From: Gammaproteobacteria bacterium
GTDB lineage: Bacteria > Pseudomonadota > Gammaproteobacteria > Burkholderiales > Thiobacillaceae
Assembly: GCA_018820765.1 (NCBI GenBank)
Contig: JAHJNN010000015.1
Location: forward strand, 62,001-126,000
Reading direction: 5' to 3'
DNA: 64,000 nt
Shown: positions 1 through 9,180 of the stretch, one piece after another
How positions within the stretch are numbered: the stretch's first letter is position 1
Layout of the letters: the number at the start of each line of letters is the position of its first letter
Notes under the pieces: generated by a model
What the model was told of the DNA's origin: nothing
What the model saw: the letters and a program-made list of their open reading frames with translations, nothing else
The model's database searches: none
Translations under genes and position numbers: made by a program

Positions 1-294
1 GTGGGTGCCGACGCACAGATGCCAGATGGCATGCGGCGCGAGCAGATAGCCGATGAGCATGAGCGCGACGATGAGCGTCCAGAAGCCGGTTGCGAACAGA
101 TTGGCCACCGTCGCCAGCACCAGCACCGACGCCACCAGTCCGAGGTAGGCGAGGTAGGCGACCGGCATCAGCCGCGGCTGCCGGCGCACGCGCGCATAGG
201 CGAACAGCAGCGCATACAGCGCCCCGCACAGGATCACCATGGCGGCCGAGAAAAAGCTCAGAAAGAAATCCTGCAGCGCGACGGGTTCGATCAT
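1..294 (-). CDS. Hypothetical membrane protein, N-terminal part only
   Basis: Only the first 98 codons of this gene are in the window: the ATG is at 294 and the frame stays open to base 1. The visible part is hydrophobic, with about three predicted membrane helices (roughly residues 9-32, 43-67 and 70-90) and a basic turn (RVRRQPR) after the first. No family is recognised. It starts 35 bases downstream of the DsrC-like gene on the same strand, so the two are probably co-transcribed; whether their functions are linked cannot be told. Confidence 0.6.
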   Translation of the reverse strand, partial: MIEPVALQDFFLSFFSAAMVILCGALYALLFAYARVRRQPRLMPVAYLAYLGLVASVLVLATVANLFATGFWTLIVALMLIGYLLAPHAIWHLCVGTH

Positions 295-329
295 CGGACG
301 TTTTCGAAACGGGACGGAAGCGCCGAGCT

Positions 330-650
330 TCAGCCTGTGCTCCAGGCACGTGGCCGCCGCATGCCGGCGATCTTGCAGGCCTGCTTCACGTAGCCGTAGG
401 GATACAGTTCGAACAGCTTTTTCTGCGCGTCCTTTCCCACGCGTTCGGCCAGGTGCTTGATGACGAAGCGGGCATCGGCGATGACCTGGTGTTCGTCGAA
501 GTAGTCGCGCATGAAGCGGAGGGTGTCCCAGTGGTCGTCGCTGAGTTCGATGTTCTCCTCCTGGGCCAGGGCGCGGGCGATGTCCTCGCTCCAATCGCCG
601 GGCTCGATCAAATAGCCTTCTGCATCGCGTTCGGGCAACTCGGTCACCAT
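330..650 (-). CDS. DsrC/TusE-family sulfur-carrier-like protein, variant C-terminus
   Basis: A 106-residue protein of the DsrC/TusE family, which carries sulfur as persulfide or trisulfide on C-terminal cysteines in sulfur oxidation or tRNA thiolation. The start has an AGGAGG ribosome site 9 bases upstream. The C-terminal arm keeps the inner cysteine (C92, in QACKIAGM), but the position ten residues further on, where DsrC and TusE carry their essential penultimate cysteine, is W103, followed by STG. The protein therefore has the DsrC-only cysteine but lacks the one shared by DsrC and TusE. I infer a regulatory or otherwise altered role rather than a standard sulfur relay. It lies beside the nar operon, not in a dsr operon. 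Confidence 0.85.
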   Translation of the reverse strand: MVTELPERDAEGYLIEPGDWSEDIARALAQEENIELSDDHWDTLRFMRDYFDEHQVIADARFVIKHLAERVGKDAQKKLFELYPYGYVKQACKIAGMRRPRAWSTG

Positions 651-743
651 GCTTGCGTCCTCCTTTTTAACTGAAAATTCTGAGATTCGTTTTCACGTTC
701 GGCCGCTGCCATCAGCATAGGCCATGAAAGCGGGCGTGTCGCA

Positions 744-2300
744 TCACGTCCCGCCGCCGTGGAACTCGACCCCCGGCTGGTGTTCCGGCAGTTCCTCCAC
801 CAGCAGTTCGCGCCGCGAGAGCGCCATCGCCTCGACCGCGGCCTCGTTCAGATAGGACTTGGCGTCGGACACCGCGGCGGCCAGCAAGTCGGCCGCCAGC
901 GCATCGGGCGCGCGCCCCAGCGACTTGGCGAGCGCCCGCAACTCGACGCAGGGCTCCGGCGGCAGCCGGATTTCCAGCGGCGTGCCGGCACCTGCCGGGA
1001 CCGGCGCCGGCACCGGGCGGGCGGAGCCGCCTGCCTCGGCCAGCACCTGGCTCATCACGCTGGCAACCTTCGAGGCGGACGAAGGCGCCTGGCCCGCCGG
1101 CTGCAGACGGACCTTGTTGACGAAATACTTCTCGAAATCGACCTTGGCCTGATGCACCCAGCGGCCCTGGCGCATCCAGTTGATGTCGCGCAGCGGCACC
1201 TGCGGTTCCGACAGGTAGGCCGCGCCGTTATTGCCCATGTCGGAGAGCCATTTGGCGCGCTGCGGCACATGGCTTTCCAGCGGTGCGTCGCTGAGCTGGG
1301 CGAGGATGTTGCGCACCACGATCTCGCCCGCCTTCTGGATCGAATACACCGAGTCGGGCGCGCCCACCGGCACCGGCGTCCTGACCACCGCCGGCTGCGC
1401 AACGCAGGCGCCCAAGGCGAATACATTGGGGTAGTCCGGGTTGCGCAGGTAGTCGTCCACGATCACCAGGCCGCGCTCGTCGACCAGCCCGGGCGAGTTG
1501 CGCAGCCCCGGCACGCCGCCGAAGGCCGGCCAGTAGACCGAGTAGGCATAGGGCAGGGCGTGGGTCTGCATGACGGTGCCGGCGGCGTTCAGCTCGGCCA
1601 CGTGGATGGTGTCCTTGTCGATGCGGGTCGTGAAGGCATTGCAGATCACGCTGATCCTGGTGTCGACCAGCGCGGCGGTCACCGCGCCGCGGCTGGCGCC
1701 TTCGCCGCCGAGGCCGAGGTGGCCGGGCCAGGGTTCGGGCGTCACCAGGGTGATCGTTACCCGATCGCGGATGTTGCGCCGCTTGAGGTCGGCGTCGATC
1801 AGGAAGGCATATTCGTAAATCGGCCCCAGCACGCTGGCGCCCGCCGCCGCGCCGACCACGATGGGGCCGGGATGGCGCACGAATTCCCGGTACGCGGCGA
1901 ACGCCCGCTCGGCCTGGTCGACGTGGATCACAGACTGGGTGTGCTCGGCCATCCCGGGGACGTCGTCGGTGAGGCCGGCCGCGCCGGTGGCGATCAGCAG
2001 CGTGTCGTAGAACAGCACGTCGCCGTTCTCCAGATCGATCTGGATGACGTCGGGCTGGATGCGCTTGACGCCGCTGTGGATGAACTTGATGCCGCGCGAT
2101 TCGAGATAGGGCCCGATCGGGAAGGCGATGTCGGAGCGCTCGCGCCAGCCCATGGCAACCCACGGGTTCGACGGCACGAAGTGGAAGTAGGGCTTGTCCG
2201 ATACCACCGTCACCTCGTCGCGCGGGCCCAGCTTGGCTTTCAGTGCGTAGGCCGCGGTGACGCCTGCAATGCCGGCACCCAGGATGACAACATGAGTCAT
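744..2300 (-). CDS. SQR-family FAD-dependent oxidoreductase lacking the redox cysteines
   Basis: A 518-residue flavoprotein of the sulfide:quinone oxidoreductase fold. The FAD-binding GAGIAG motif is at residues 8-13, the TPVP quinone-side motif near 308-311, and the membrane-facing signature WVHQAKVDFEKYF follows near 405. However, the two cysteines that form the polysulfide bridge in true SQRs are absent: the usual GASCFGP reads GASVLGP (V157), and the usual CLADFGD reads WLSDMGN. A C-terminal tail of about 90 residues, rich in Ala and Pro, is extra. The start at 2300 is chosen for a GGAGA site 7 bases upstream and because FAD-binding begins at once. It is the last gene after narI on the same strand. 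I infer an NADH- or other-donor quinone reductase, not a working SQR. Confidence 0.75.
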   Translation of the reverse strand: MTHVVILGAGIAGVTAAYALKAKLGPRDEVTVVSDKPYFHFVPSNPWVAMGWRERSDIAFPIGPYLESRGIKFIHSGVKRIQPDVIQIDLENGDVLFYDTLLIATGAAGLTDDVPGMAEHTQSVIHVDQAERAFAAYREFVRHPGPIVVGAAAGASVLGPIYEYAFLIDADLKRRNIRDRVTITLVTPEPWPGHLGLGGEGASRGAVTAALVDTRISVICNAFTTRIDKDTIHVAELNAAGTVMQTHALPYAYSVYWPAFGGVPGLRNSPGLVDERGLVIVDDYLRNPDYPNVFALGACVAQPAVVRTPVPVGAPDSVYSIQKAGEIVVRNILAQLSDAPLESHVPQRAKWLSDMGNNGAAYLSEPQVPLRDINWMRQGRWVHQAKVDFEKYFVNKVRLQPAGQAPSSASKVASVMSQVLAEAGGSARPVPAPVPAGAGTPLEIRLPPEPCVELRALAKSLGRAPDALAADLLAAAVSDAKSYLNEAAVEAMALSRRELLVEELPEHQPGVEFHGGGT

Positions 2301-2353
2301 TTCAGTCTCCTTAATCGTTAATCGGTTTGGGCGCGGCAAAGCCGCATCGTTCG

Positions 2354-2390
2354 CCCCCTCCCCCGTTCGGGGGGAGGGTTGGGGAGAGGG
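2354..2390. repeat. GC-rich REP-like inverted repeat between narI and the SQR-like gene
   Basis: A 9-bp perfect stem (2356-2364 with 2370-2378, CCCTCCCCC against GGGGGAGGG) encloses a 5-base loop and is followed by a G-rich direct copy (GGGGAGAGGG). There is no T-run on either side, so it looks like a dispersed repeat or mRNA-stabilising hairpin rather than a terminator. A related CCCTCCC/GGGAGGG motif occurs near 40166-40190 in the V-ATPase operon. Confidence 0.6.
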
Positions 2391-2430
2391 CGCGAAGCCA
2401 TCACTTCGGGCAATGTTGCTGCGCGCTTCT

Positions 2431-3114
2431 TCACCCCCGCGGCCGCACCAACTGCCACGCGCGAACCACATAAGTCGTTGCGGCAAAGCCGCTCCACACA
2501 TGCACCAGACGGGTGAACGGGAAGACGAGGAAGATCGTCATGCCGAGGAACAGGTGGGTCTTGAAGATCCAGCCCGCGCCTATCAGCAGTTCGACCGCGC
2601 CGCCGCGGAAGGTGACGATGTGCTGCGCCCATTCGGCCAGACGGACCATCATGCTGCCGTCCAGGTGCTGCGCCGACAGCGGGATGGTCGCGAGTCCCAG
2701 CAGCAGCTGCAGCCACAAGAGCAGCAGGATCAGGATGTCGCTCGGCTTCGAGGTGGCGCGGATGCGCGGCTCGGTCAGCCGGCGGTGCAGCAGCAGCGAA
2801 AGCCCGGCGAACGCCAGCACGCCGGCGATGCCGCCCGAGACCATGGCCATGATCTGCTTGGCGCCGGAACTGAGGAAGGGCTCGTAAATGAAGTGCGGCG
2901 TCAGCATGCCGAACAGGTGGCCGAAGAACAGGAACAGCACGCCGATGTGGAACAGGTTGCTGCCCAGCCGCAACTGGCCGCGCTTGAGCAGCTGCGACGA
3001 ATCGCTTTTCCACGTGTACTGCTCGCGGTCGAAGCGGATCAGGCTGCCGAGGAAAAAGACCGACAGCGCGATGTACGGGTAGATGCCGAACAGGAAAGTT
3101 TGCGAGTAGGACAT
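2431..3114 (-). CDS. narI: Respiratory nitrate reductase gamma subunit (cytochrome b)
   Basis: A 227-residue integral membrane cytochrome b that takes electrons from quinol and passes them over two b hemes to NarH. Five membrane helices are predicted. The four heme-ligating histidines fall at H56, H66, H187 and H205, the same numbers as in Escherichia coli NarI, and length matches the family. It is the last structural gene of narGHJI; narJ ends 18 bases upstream. A strong GGAGGA ribosome site precedes the ATG. Assignment is firm. Confidence 0.97.
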   Translation of the reverse strand: MSYSQTFLFGIYPYIALSVFFLGSLIRFDREQYTWKSDSSQLLKRGQLRLGSNLFHIGVLFLFFGHLFGMLTPHFIYEPFLSSGAKQIMAMVSGGIAGVLAFAGLSLLLHRRLTEPRIRATSKPSDILILLLLWLQLLLGLATIPLSAQHLDGSMMVRLAEWAQHIVTFRGGAVELLIGAGWIFKTHLFLGMTIFLVFPFTRLVHVWSGFAATTYVVRAWQLVRPRG

Positions 3115-3132
3115 TTCAGTTTCCTCCTGTGA

Positions 3133-3789
3133 TTAGGCCGTGGCCTGCCGGCGCGAGGCGGGCATCTGCACCACCGACACCTGCGGGCCGGGCTTCAGCA
3201 AGGGTTCGACACCGTCGACCGACGGGCCGAACATTTCCATCGCCTCGTCCATGTCGCGCACCGGCGGCTCGGCCAGTTCCTGCGCCGCCACCGGCGACAG
3301 CGCTTCCAGCACCTGGAAGGCGGTGGCATAGGGGCTGCCGTTGGCGTCGAGCTTGCGGCCGACGGTGGCGAGCACGTGCACGGCGTCGCCCAGCAGCTCG
3401 AGCGCGTCCTCGGCCGGCAACAGCGAGAGGAATTCGAGGAAGAGCGGCACGTAGTCCGGCAGTTCGGCGGCCGAGGCGTCGAAGTCGTGCTTCCAGTATT
3501 CCTGCAGCAGATCGATCATCGCCGAGCCGCGGTCGCGCGATTCGCCGTGGATGTGCTCGAACAGGTGCAGCGAATGCGATGGGTTGCGATCGAAGGTGGC
3601 GACGTAGCTTTCCTGCAGCGCGATCAGGCGGGTGTCGCGCAGCTGCGCGAACAGCGGCGCCAGCCGGGTGTGCGCATCGCCGTTGAAATCGGCCTCGGAC
3701 GCCAGCGCGTCCTCCAGCTCGGGCAGCGCCGAGAGCCAGTCGGATTCCGGATACATCAACAGCAGGGACAGGACTTTGAAGGTTTTCAT
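3133..3789 (-). CDS. narJ: Nitrate reductase assembly chaperone (delta subunit)
   Basis: A 218-residue cytoplasmic chaperone of the NarJ/TorD all-helical family. It binds apo-NarG, aids molybdenum cofactor and FS0 cluster insertion, and is not part of the final enzyme. The MKTFKVLSLLLMYPESDWL opening and the acidic helix around LPDYVPLFLEFLSLLP are typical. It sits between narH (12 bases before) and narI (18 bases after), in the normal narGHJI order. Confidence 0.95.
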   Translation of the reverse strand: MKTFKVLSLLLMYPESDWLSALPELEDALASEADFNGDAHTRLAPLFAQLRDTRLIALQESYVATFDRNPSHSLHLFEHIHGESRDRGSAMIDLLQEYWKHDFDASAAELPDYVPLFLEFLSLLPAEDALELLGDAVHVLATVGRKLDANGSPYATAFQVLEALSPVAAQELAEPPVRDMDEAMEMFGPSVDGVEPLLKPGPQVSVVQMPASRRQATA

Positions 3790-3801
3790 GGCATGGGCTC
3801 C

Positions 3802-5346
3802 TTAACCGGTTTTCTTCTTGGCGTGCAGCTGCGACAGGTCGACCGGCACCGAGTTTTTGCGGTTGCCGAACAGGGTGGTCTTGGAGGTGCCGTCCGAGCA
3901 GCCGTTGCCGAAGGTGAAGCCGCAGCTCGATTTTTCCTCGAAGGTGTTGAGCGCCTCTTCGCGGTGTCCGGATGGAATGACGAAGCGGTCCTCGTAGTTG
4001 GCGATGGCGAGGTAGCGGTACATCTCGTCGGCCTGCGCGGAGGAGAGACCCACCTGATCGAGCGCGGCGGTGTTGGGAATGCCTTCCACCGACTTGCCGC
4101 GCATGTACGCGCGCATCGCCAACAGGCGGTCGAGCGCGGTGACGATCGGTTTTTCCTTGCCGCCGGTGAGCAGGTTGGCGAGGTAGGTGATGGGAATGCG
4201 CAGCGACTTGGTGTCGGGAATGATGCCGTTCATGCCCATCTGGCCGGACTCGGCGGCCGACTGGATGGGGGAGAGCGGCGGCACGTACCACACCATCGGC
4301 AGCGTGCGGTATTCCGGATGCAGCGGGAAGGCTATCTTCCAGTCGATGGCCATCTTGTACACCGGCGACTTCACCGCGGCGTCGAGCCAGGCTTCGGGGA
4401 TGCCTTCGGCGCGGGCGGCGGCGATGACTTCGGGGTCGCTGGGGTCGAGGAAGATCTTCAGCTGCGCCTCGTAGAGTTCCTTCTCGTCGGTGACGCTGGC
4501 GGCTTCTTCGATGCGGTCGGCGTCGTACAGGATCACGCCGAGGTAGCGGATGCGGCCGACGCAGGACTCCGAGCACACGGTGGGCTGGCCGGCCTCGATG
4601 CGCGGGTAACAGAAGATGCACTTCTCGGCCTTGCCGGACTTCCAGTTGAAGTAGATCTTCTTGTAGGGGCAGCCGGAGATGCACATGCGCCAGCCGCGGC
4701 ACTTGTCCTGGTCGACCAGCACGATGCCGTCTTCCTCGCGCTTGTAGATCGAGCCGGAGGGGCAGGAGGCGACGCAGGTCGGGTTGAGGCAGTGCTCGCA
4801 CAGCCGCGGCAGGTACATCAGGAAGGTGTTCTCGAAGGTCGAGTGCATTTCCTTCTGCACGTTGTCGAAGTTCTTGTCGCGGCTGCGCGAGGCGAACTCG
4901 CCGCCGAGGTCGTCTTCCCAGTTGGGGCCCCAGTTGATCTTCTCCATCTTCTCGCCGGTGATGGCGGAGATCGGGCGCGCGGTGGGCGGCGTCTCCGACA
5001 GCGGCGCCTTCTGCAGGTGCTGGTAGTCGTAGGTGAAGGGCTCGTAGTAGTCGTCGATCTCGGGCAGATTGGGGTTGCCGAAGATGTTGGCGAGGATTTT
5101 CAGGCGGCTGCCCTGGCGCGGTTCGAGCTTGCCGTCGCCTTTCAGCTTCCAGCCGCCGTTCCACACGTCCTGGTTCTCCCACTGCTTGGGATAGCCGATG
5201 CCGGGCTTCGACTCGACGTTGTTGAACCAGACGTATTCCATGCCTTCGCGCGAGGTCCACACGTTCTTGCACGTGATCGAGCAGGTATGGCAGCCGATGC
5301 ACTTGTCGAGGTTCAGCACCATCGCAATTTGCGCACGCACTTTCAT
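3802..5346 (-). CDS. narH: Respiratory nitrate reductase beta subunit (iron-sulfur)
   Basis: A 514-residue electron-transfer subunit. The first cysteine group C16-X2-C19-X2-C22-X3-C26 matches E. coli NarH exactly; a second is CEHCLNPTCVASCP, and the third carries the tryptophan-for-cysteine change CRGWRMC that gives a [3Fe-4S] centre, followed by CPYKK and CIFC. It therefore binds three [4Fe-4S] and one [3Fe-4S] clusters and links NarI to NarG on the cytoplasmic face. The ATG at 5346 is chosen because AAGGAG stands 8 bases upstream and family members start with MKVRAQ; an in-frame ATG nine codons earlier is less likely. Confidence 0.97.
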   Translation of the reverse strand: MKVRAQIAMVLNLDKCIGCHTCSITCKNVWTSREGMEYVWFNNVESKPGIGYPKQWENQDVWNGGWKLKGDGKLEPRQGSRLKILANIFGNPNLPEIDDYYEPFTYDYQHLQKAPLSETPPTARPISAITGEKMEKINWGPNWEDDLGGEFASRSRDKNFDNVQKEMHSTFENTFLMYLPRLCEHCLNPTCVASCPSGSIYKREEDGIVLVDQDKCRGWRMCISGCPYKKIYFNWKSGKAEKCIFCYPRIEAGQPTVCSESCVGRIRYLGVILYDADRIEEAASVTDEKELYEAQLKIFLDPSDPEVIAAARAEGIPEAWLDAAVKSPVYKMAIDWKIAFPLHPEYRTLPMVWYVPPLSPIQSAAESGQMGMNGIIPDTKSLRIPITYLANLLTGGKEKPIVTALDRLLAMRAYMRGKSVEGIPNTAALDQVGLSSAQADEMYRYLAIANYEDRFVIPSGHREEALNTFEEKSSCGFTFGNGCSDGTSKTTLFGNRKNSVPVDLSQLHAKKKTG

Positions 5347-5422
5347 TTTTGACTCCTTGCCTGCCAGGGGCATTGCCCCTGTGCGTTGTAAAAACCCCGC
5401 ACCGGAGAGAGGTGGCGCGGGT

Positions 5423-5447
5423 AAGAAGGGCGGGAGACACCCTTCTT
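5423..5447. repeat. Hairpin in the narG-narH gap
   Basis: In the 114-base gap between narG and narH an 8-bp perfect inverted repeat (AAGAAGGG, 9-base loop, CCCTTCTT) is visible; a second smaller one (AGGGGC/GCCCCT) lies near 5366-5380. Neither has a following T-run, so they may set the relative stability of narG and narH mRNA rather than end transcription. Confidence 0.5.
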
Positions 5448-5460
5448 GAAACGTTTCATT

Positions 5461-8400
5461 TCAGCGCTCCACCAGCGGACCTTCCATCCAGTCCACCTTC
5501 TTCATCTTGCGCACGATCACGTATTCGTCGCGGTTGGAGCCGACCGTGCCGTAGTAGTTGAAGCCGTAGGCCAGCTGCGCATAGCCGCCGATCATGTGGG
5601 TGGGCTTGGTGATGGTGCGCGTCACCGAGTTGTGGATGCCGCCGCGGAATCCACTGACCTCGGCACCCGGCACGTTGATGATCTTTTCCTGCGCGTGGTA
5701 CATCAGGCACATGCCCTTGGGCACGCGCTGGCTGACCACGACGCGTGCGGTCAGCGTGCCGTTGACGTTGAACACCTCGACCCAGTCGTTGTCGACCAGC
5801 CCGGCTTCCTTCGCCTCGATCTCGGACACCCAGACGTGGGGGCCGCCGCGCGACAGCGTCAGCATCCTGAGGTTGTCGGTGTAGGTGCTGTGGATGCCCC
5901 ACTTCTGGTGCGGGGTGATCCAGTTGAGCACCAGCTCGTGATGGCCGTTCGGCTTCTTGCCCAGCATCGGCGCGATCGTCTTGGTGTCGACCGGTGGCTT
6001 GTAGACACACAGGCCCTCGCCGAAATCCAGCATCCATTGGTGATCCTGGTAGAACTGCTGGCGGCCGGTCAGCGTGCGCCACGGGATCAGTTCGTGCACG
6101 TTGGTGAAGCCGGCGTTGTACGACACGTGCTCCGACTCCAGCCCCGACCAGGTCGGCGAGGAAATGATCTTGCGCGGCTGCGCCACGACGTCGCGGAAGC
6201 GGATCTTGTCGTCCTCGCGCGAGAGGGCCAGGTGGGTATGGTCGATGCCGGTGATTTTCGACAGCGCCTCCCAGGCCTTCACCGCCACATGGCCGTTGGT
6301 CTCCGGGGCAAGCGAGAGAATGACTTCGCAGGCGTCGATGGCCGATTCGATCTTCGGCAGCCCTTTGCTGATCCCTTCTTCGGTGACGGTGTAGTTCAGT
6401 TCGGCCAGCTGGTGCACTTCCAGTTCGGTGTTCCAGCTGATGCCCTTGCCGCCGTTGCCGATCTTGGTCATCAGGGGGCCGAGCGCGGTGAATTTCTTGT
6501 AGGTGTCGCCGTAGTCGCGCGTCACCACCGTCATGGTCGGCATGGTCTTGCCCGGGATGGGGTCGACTTCGCCTTTCTTCCAGTCGCGCACCGCCATGCT
6601 CTGGCCCAGCTCGGACGGGGTGTCGTGCATCAGCGGGGTGAGCACCAGGTCCTTCTGCGTGCCGAGATGAACCGCCGCGATCTCGGAAAACTTCTTCGCA
6701 ATGGTCTTGTATATCTCCCAGTCGGACTTCGATTCCCACAGCGGCTGCACCGCTTCGGACAGCGGGTGGATGAAGGGGTGCATGTCCGAGGTGTTGAGGT
6801 CGTCCTTCTCGTACCAGGTGGACGACGGCAGCACGATGTCGGAATACAGACAGGTGGTCGACATGCGGAAATCGAGCGTCACCAGCAGGTCGAGCTTGCC
6901 TTCGGCGCCCTTGTCGTGCCACACCACTTCCTTCGGCTTGGCCTCGCCCAGTTCGCCGAGGTCCGGCCCCAGCACCGCGTTCTGGGTGCCGAGCAGGTAC
7001 TTGAGGAAGTACTCGTGGCCCTTGCCGGAGGAACCCAGCAGGTTGGAGCGCCAGACGAACATGTTGCGCGGGAAGTTCTTCGGGTTGTCCGGGTCCTCGC
7101 AGGCAAACTTGAGCGCGCCGCTCTGGATCTGCTCGACCGCGTACTTGACCGGATCGATGCCGGCAGCATCGGCAGCCTTGGTGATTTCCAGCGGATTGGC
7201 ATCCAGCTGCGGCGCGGACGGCAGCCAGCCCATGCGTTCGGCGCGCACGTTGAAGTCGATCAGGCGGTAGTCGCCCAGATCCTTGTTCGCGGTGGGCGAC
7301 AGGATCTCGGACGCCGCCAGCTTCTCGTGGCGCCACTGGCTGGTGTGGGCGTAGAAATAAGAGGTGGAGTTCATCTGGCGTGGCGGGCGGTGCCAGTCGA
7401 GACCGAAGGCCAGCGGTGCCCAGCCGGTCTGCGGGCGCAGCTTCTCCTGGCCCACGTAGTGCGCCCAGCCGCCGCCCGACTGGCCGATGCAGCCGCACAT
7501 CATCAGCATGTTGATGATGCCGCGGTAGATCATGTCGTTGTGGTACCAGTGGTTGAGCGCGGCGCCGAGGATGACCATGGACTTGCCGTGGGTCTTGTCG
7601 GCGTTGTCGGCGAACTCGCGCGCCACCGTGATGATGTCGGCGCGCGGCACGCCGCAGTGCTTCTCGGCCCAGGCCGGGGTGTAGGGCACGTCGTCGTCGT
7701 AGCTGGTGGGGATGTTCGGCCCGCCGAGGCCGCGGTCGACGCCGTAGTTGGCGAGCGTGAGATCGTAGACGGTGGCGACGCGCACGTCGCGGCCAGCCAC
7801 GCTGATGATCTTCACCGGCAGGTTACGGACGAGCAGTTCGTTGTGGTCGTCGCCGCCGAAGTAGGGCAGCGCCACCTCGGCGACCTCGTCGTGGTCCCCC
7901 AGCAGCGTCAGCCGCGGCTTCACGTCCTTGCCGGAATAGCCGTCGCGCATTTCCAGGTTCCAGGCGCCGGACTGGCCCCAGCGGAAACCGATCGATCCAT
8001 TGGGCGCCACCAGATAGCCGGTGTTCTCGTCGTAAACCACCGTTTTCCACTCGGGGTTGTTGTCCTGCCCCATGTTGCCGGTGAGGTCGGAGGCGCGCAG
8101 GTAGCGGTCGGCGATGAGCGTGCCTTCGTGCTCCTTCAGCATCACCAGCATCGGCATGTCGTTGTACTGGCGGCAGTAGGAATCGAAGTATTCGCTGCGG
8201 TTCTTGACGTGGAATTCGCTCAGGATCACGTGGCCCATCGCCAATGCCAGCGCGGCGTCGGTGCCCTGGCGGGGTGCGAGCCAGATGTCGCCGAATTTCA
8301 CCATTTCGCCGTAGTCGCTTGATACCGCCACGGTCTTGGTGCCCTTGTAGCGCACCTCGGTATAGAAGTGGGCGTCCGGGGTGCGCGTCTGCGGCACGTT

Positions 8401-9162
8401 GGAGCCCCAGACCATTAAATACGTGGAGTTGTACCAGTCGGCCGATTCCGGCACGTCGGTCTGCTCGCCCCACACCTGCGGGCTGGACGGCGGCAGGTCG
8501 CAATACCAGTCGTAGAAGGAGCCGCAGACGCCGCCGATCAGCGACATGTAGCGGCTGCCTGCCGCATAGCTCACCATCGACATGGCGGGAATCGGCGAGA
8601 AGCCGTAGATGCGGTCGGGGCCGAATTCCTTGATGGTGAAGACGTTGGCGGCGGCGATCATTTCCGTCACCTCGTCCCACTTGGCGCGCACGAAGCCGCC
8701 CTGGCCGCGCACCGACTTGTAGCGCTTGGCCTTATCGGGATTCTGGCTGATCGATTTCCAGGCTTCCACCGGGTCCATCGTCTTCCTCGCCTCGCGCCAC
8801 ATTTCCATCAGCCGGCCGCGGATCAGCGGGTACTTCACGCGCTGCGCCGAATACACGTACCAGGAATAGCTGGCGCCGCGCGGACAGCCGCGCGGTTCGT
8901 GGTTGGGCAGGTCGGCGCGGGTACGCGGATAGTCGGTCTGCTGGATCTCCCAGGTGATCAGGCCGTTCTTGACGTAGATTTTCCAGCTGCACGACCCGGT
9001 GCAATTCACGCCGTGGGTGGAACGCACCACCTTGTCATGCTGCCAGCGGCTGCGGTAGGCGTTCTCCCAGCTGCGGTCTTCGTCGCTGACGACGCCGTGG
9101 CCGTTGGAATATTCGGCAATGGTCTTCTTGAAGAAGGTCAGTCGGTCGAGGAAGTGACTCAT
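5461..9162 (-). CDS. narG: Respiratory nitrate reductase alpha subunit (molybdenum)
   Basis: A 1233-residue catalytic subunit that reduces nitrate to nitrite on the cytoplasmic side of the membrane at a bis-MGD molybdenum centre. FS0 cluster ligands H50, C54, C58 and C93 and the molybdenum ligand D222 all fall on the E. coli NarG numbers. There is no Tat signal, as expected for membrane-bound Nar. It is followed by narH, narJ and narI and preceded by two nitrate/nitrite transporter genes, so it is read from the narK1 side. Conservation is full length, with no frameshift seen. Confidence 0.98.
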   Translation of the reverse strand: MSHFLDRLTFFKKTIAEYSNGHGVVSDEDRSWENAYRSRWQHDKVVRSTHGVNCTGSCSWKIYVKNGLITWEIQQTDYPRTRADLPNHEPRGCPRGASYSWYVYSAQRVKYPLIRGRLMEMWREARKTMDPVEAWKSISQNPDKAKRYKSVRGQGGFVRAKWDEVTEMIAAANVFTIKEFGPDRIYGFSPIPAMSMVSYAAGSRYMSLIGGVCGSFYDWYCDLPPSSPQVWGEQTDVPESADWYNSTYLMVWGSNVPQTRTPDAHFYTEVRYKGTKTVAVSSDYGEMVKFGDIWLAPRQGTDAALALAMGHVILSEFHVKNRSEYFDSYCRQYNDMPMLVMLKEHEGTLIADRYLRASDLTGNMGQDNNPEWKTVVYDENTGYLVAPNGSIGFRWGQSGAWNLEMRDGYSGKDVKPRLTLLGDHDEVAEVALPYFGGDDHNELLVRNLPVKIISVAGRDVRVATVYDLTLANYGVDRGLGGPNIPTSYDDDVPYTPAWAEKHCGVPRADIITVAREFADNADKTHGKSMVILGAALNHWYHNDMIYRGIINMLMMCGCIGQSGGGWAHYVGQEKLRPQTGWAPLAFGLDWHRPPRQMNSTSYFYAHTSQWRHEKLAASEILSPTANKDLGDYRLIDFNVRAERMGWLPSAPQLDANPLEITKAADAAGIDPVKYAVEQIQSGALKFACEDPDNPKNFPRNMFVWRSNLLGSSGKGHEYFLKYLLGTQNAVLGPDLGELGEAKPKEVVWHDKGAEGKLDLLVTLDFRMSTTCLYSDIVLPSSTWYEKDDLNTSDMHPFIHPLSEAVQPLWESKSDWEIYKTIAKKFSEIAAVHLGTQKDLVLTPLMHDTPSELGQSMAVRDWKKGEVDPIPGKTMPTMTVVTRDYGDTYKKFTALGPLMTKIGNGGKGISWNTELEVHQLAELNYTVTEEGISKGLPKIESAIDACEVILSLAPETNGHVAVKAWEALSKITGIDHTHLALSREDDKIRFRDVVAQPRKIISSPTWSGLESEHVSYNAGFTNVHELIPWRTLTGRQQFYQDHQWMLDFGEGLCVYKPPVDTKTIAPMLGKKPNGHHELVLNWITPHQKWGIHSTYTDNLRMLTLSRGGPHVWVSEIEAKEAGLVDNDWVEVFNVNGTLTARVVVSQRVPKGMCLMYHAQEKIINVPGAEVSGFRGGIHNSVTRTITKPTHMIGGYAQLAYGFNYYGTVGSNRDEYVIVRKMKKVDWMEGPLVER

Positions 9163-9180
9163 TGTTGCTCCTTTCAGTCG

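Noticed and set aside
3376-8322. Very long open frames on the plus strand opposite narH and narG, and similar ones opposite the RHS gene (23233-26175), the SQR-like gene and the ATPase genes.
   Set aside because: They are antisense to genes with firm motif support, have odd composition (rich in H, R, D, G, V) and no ribosome sites; this is the usual effect of high GC at third codon positions.
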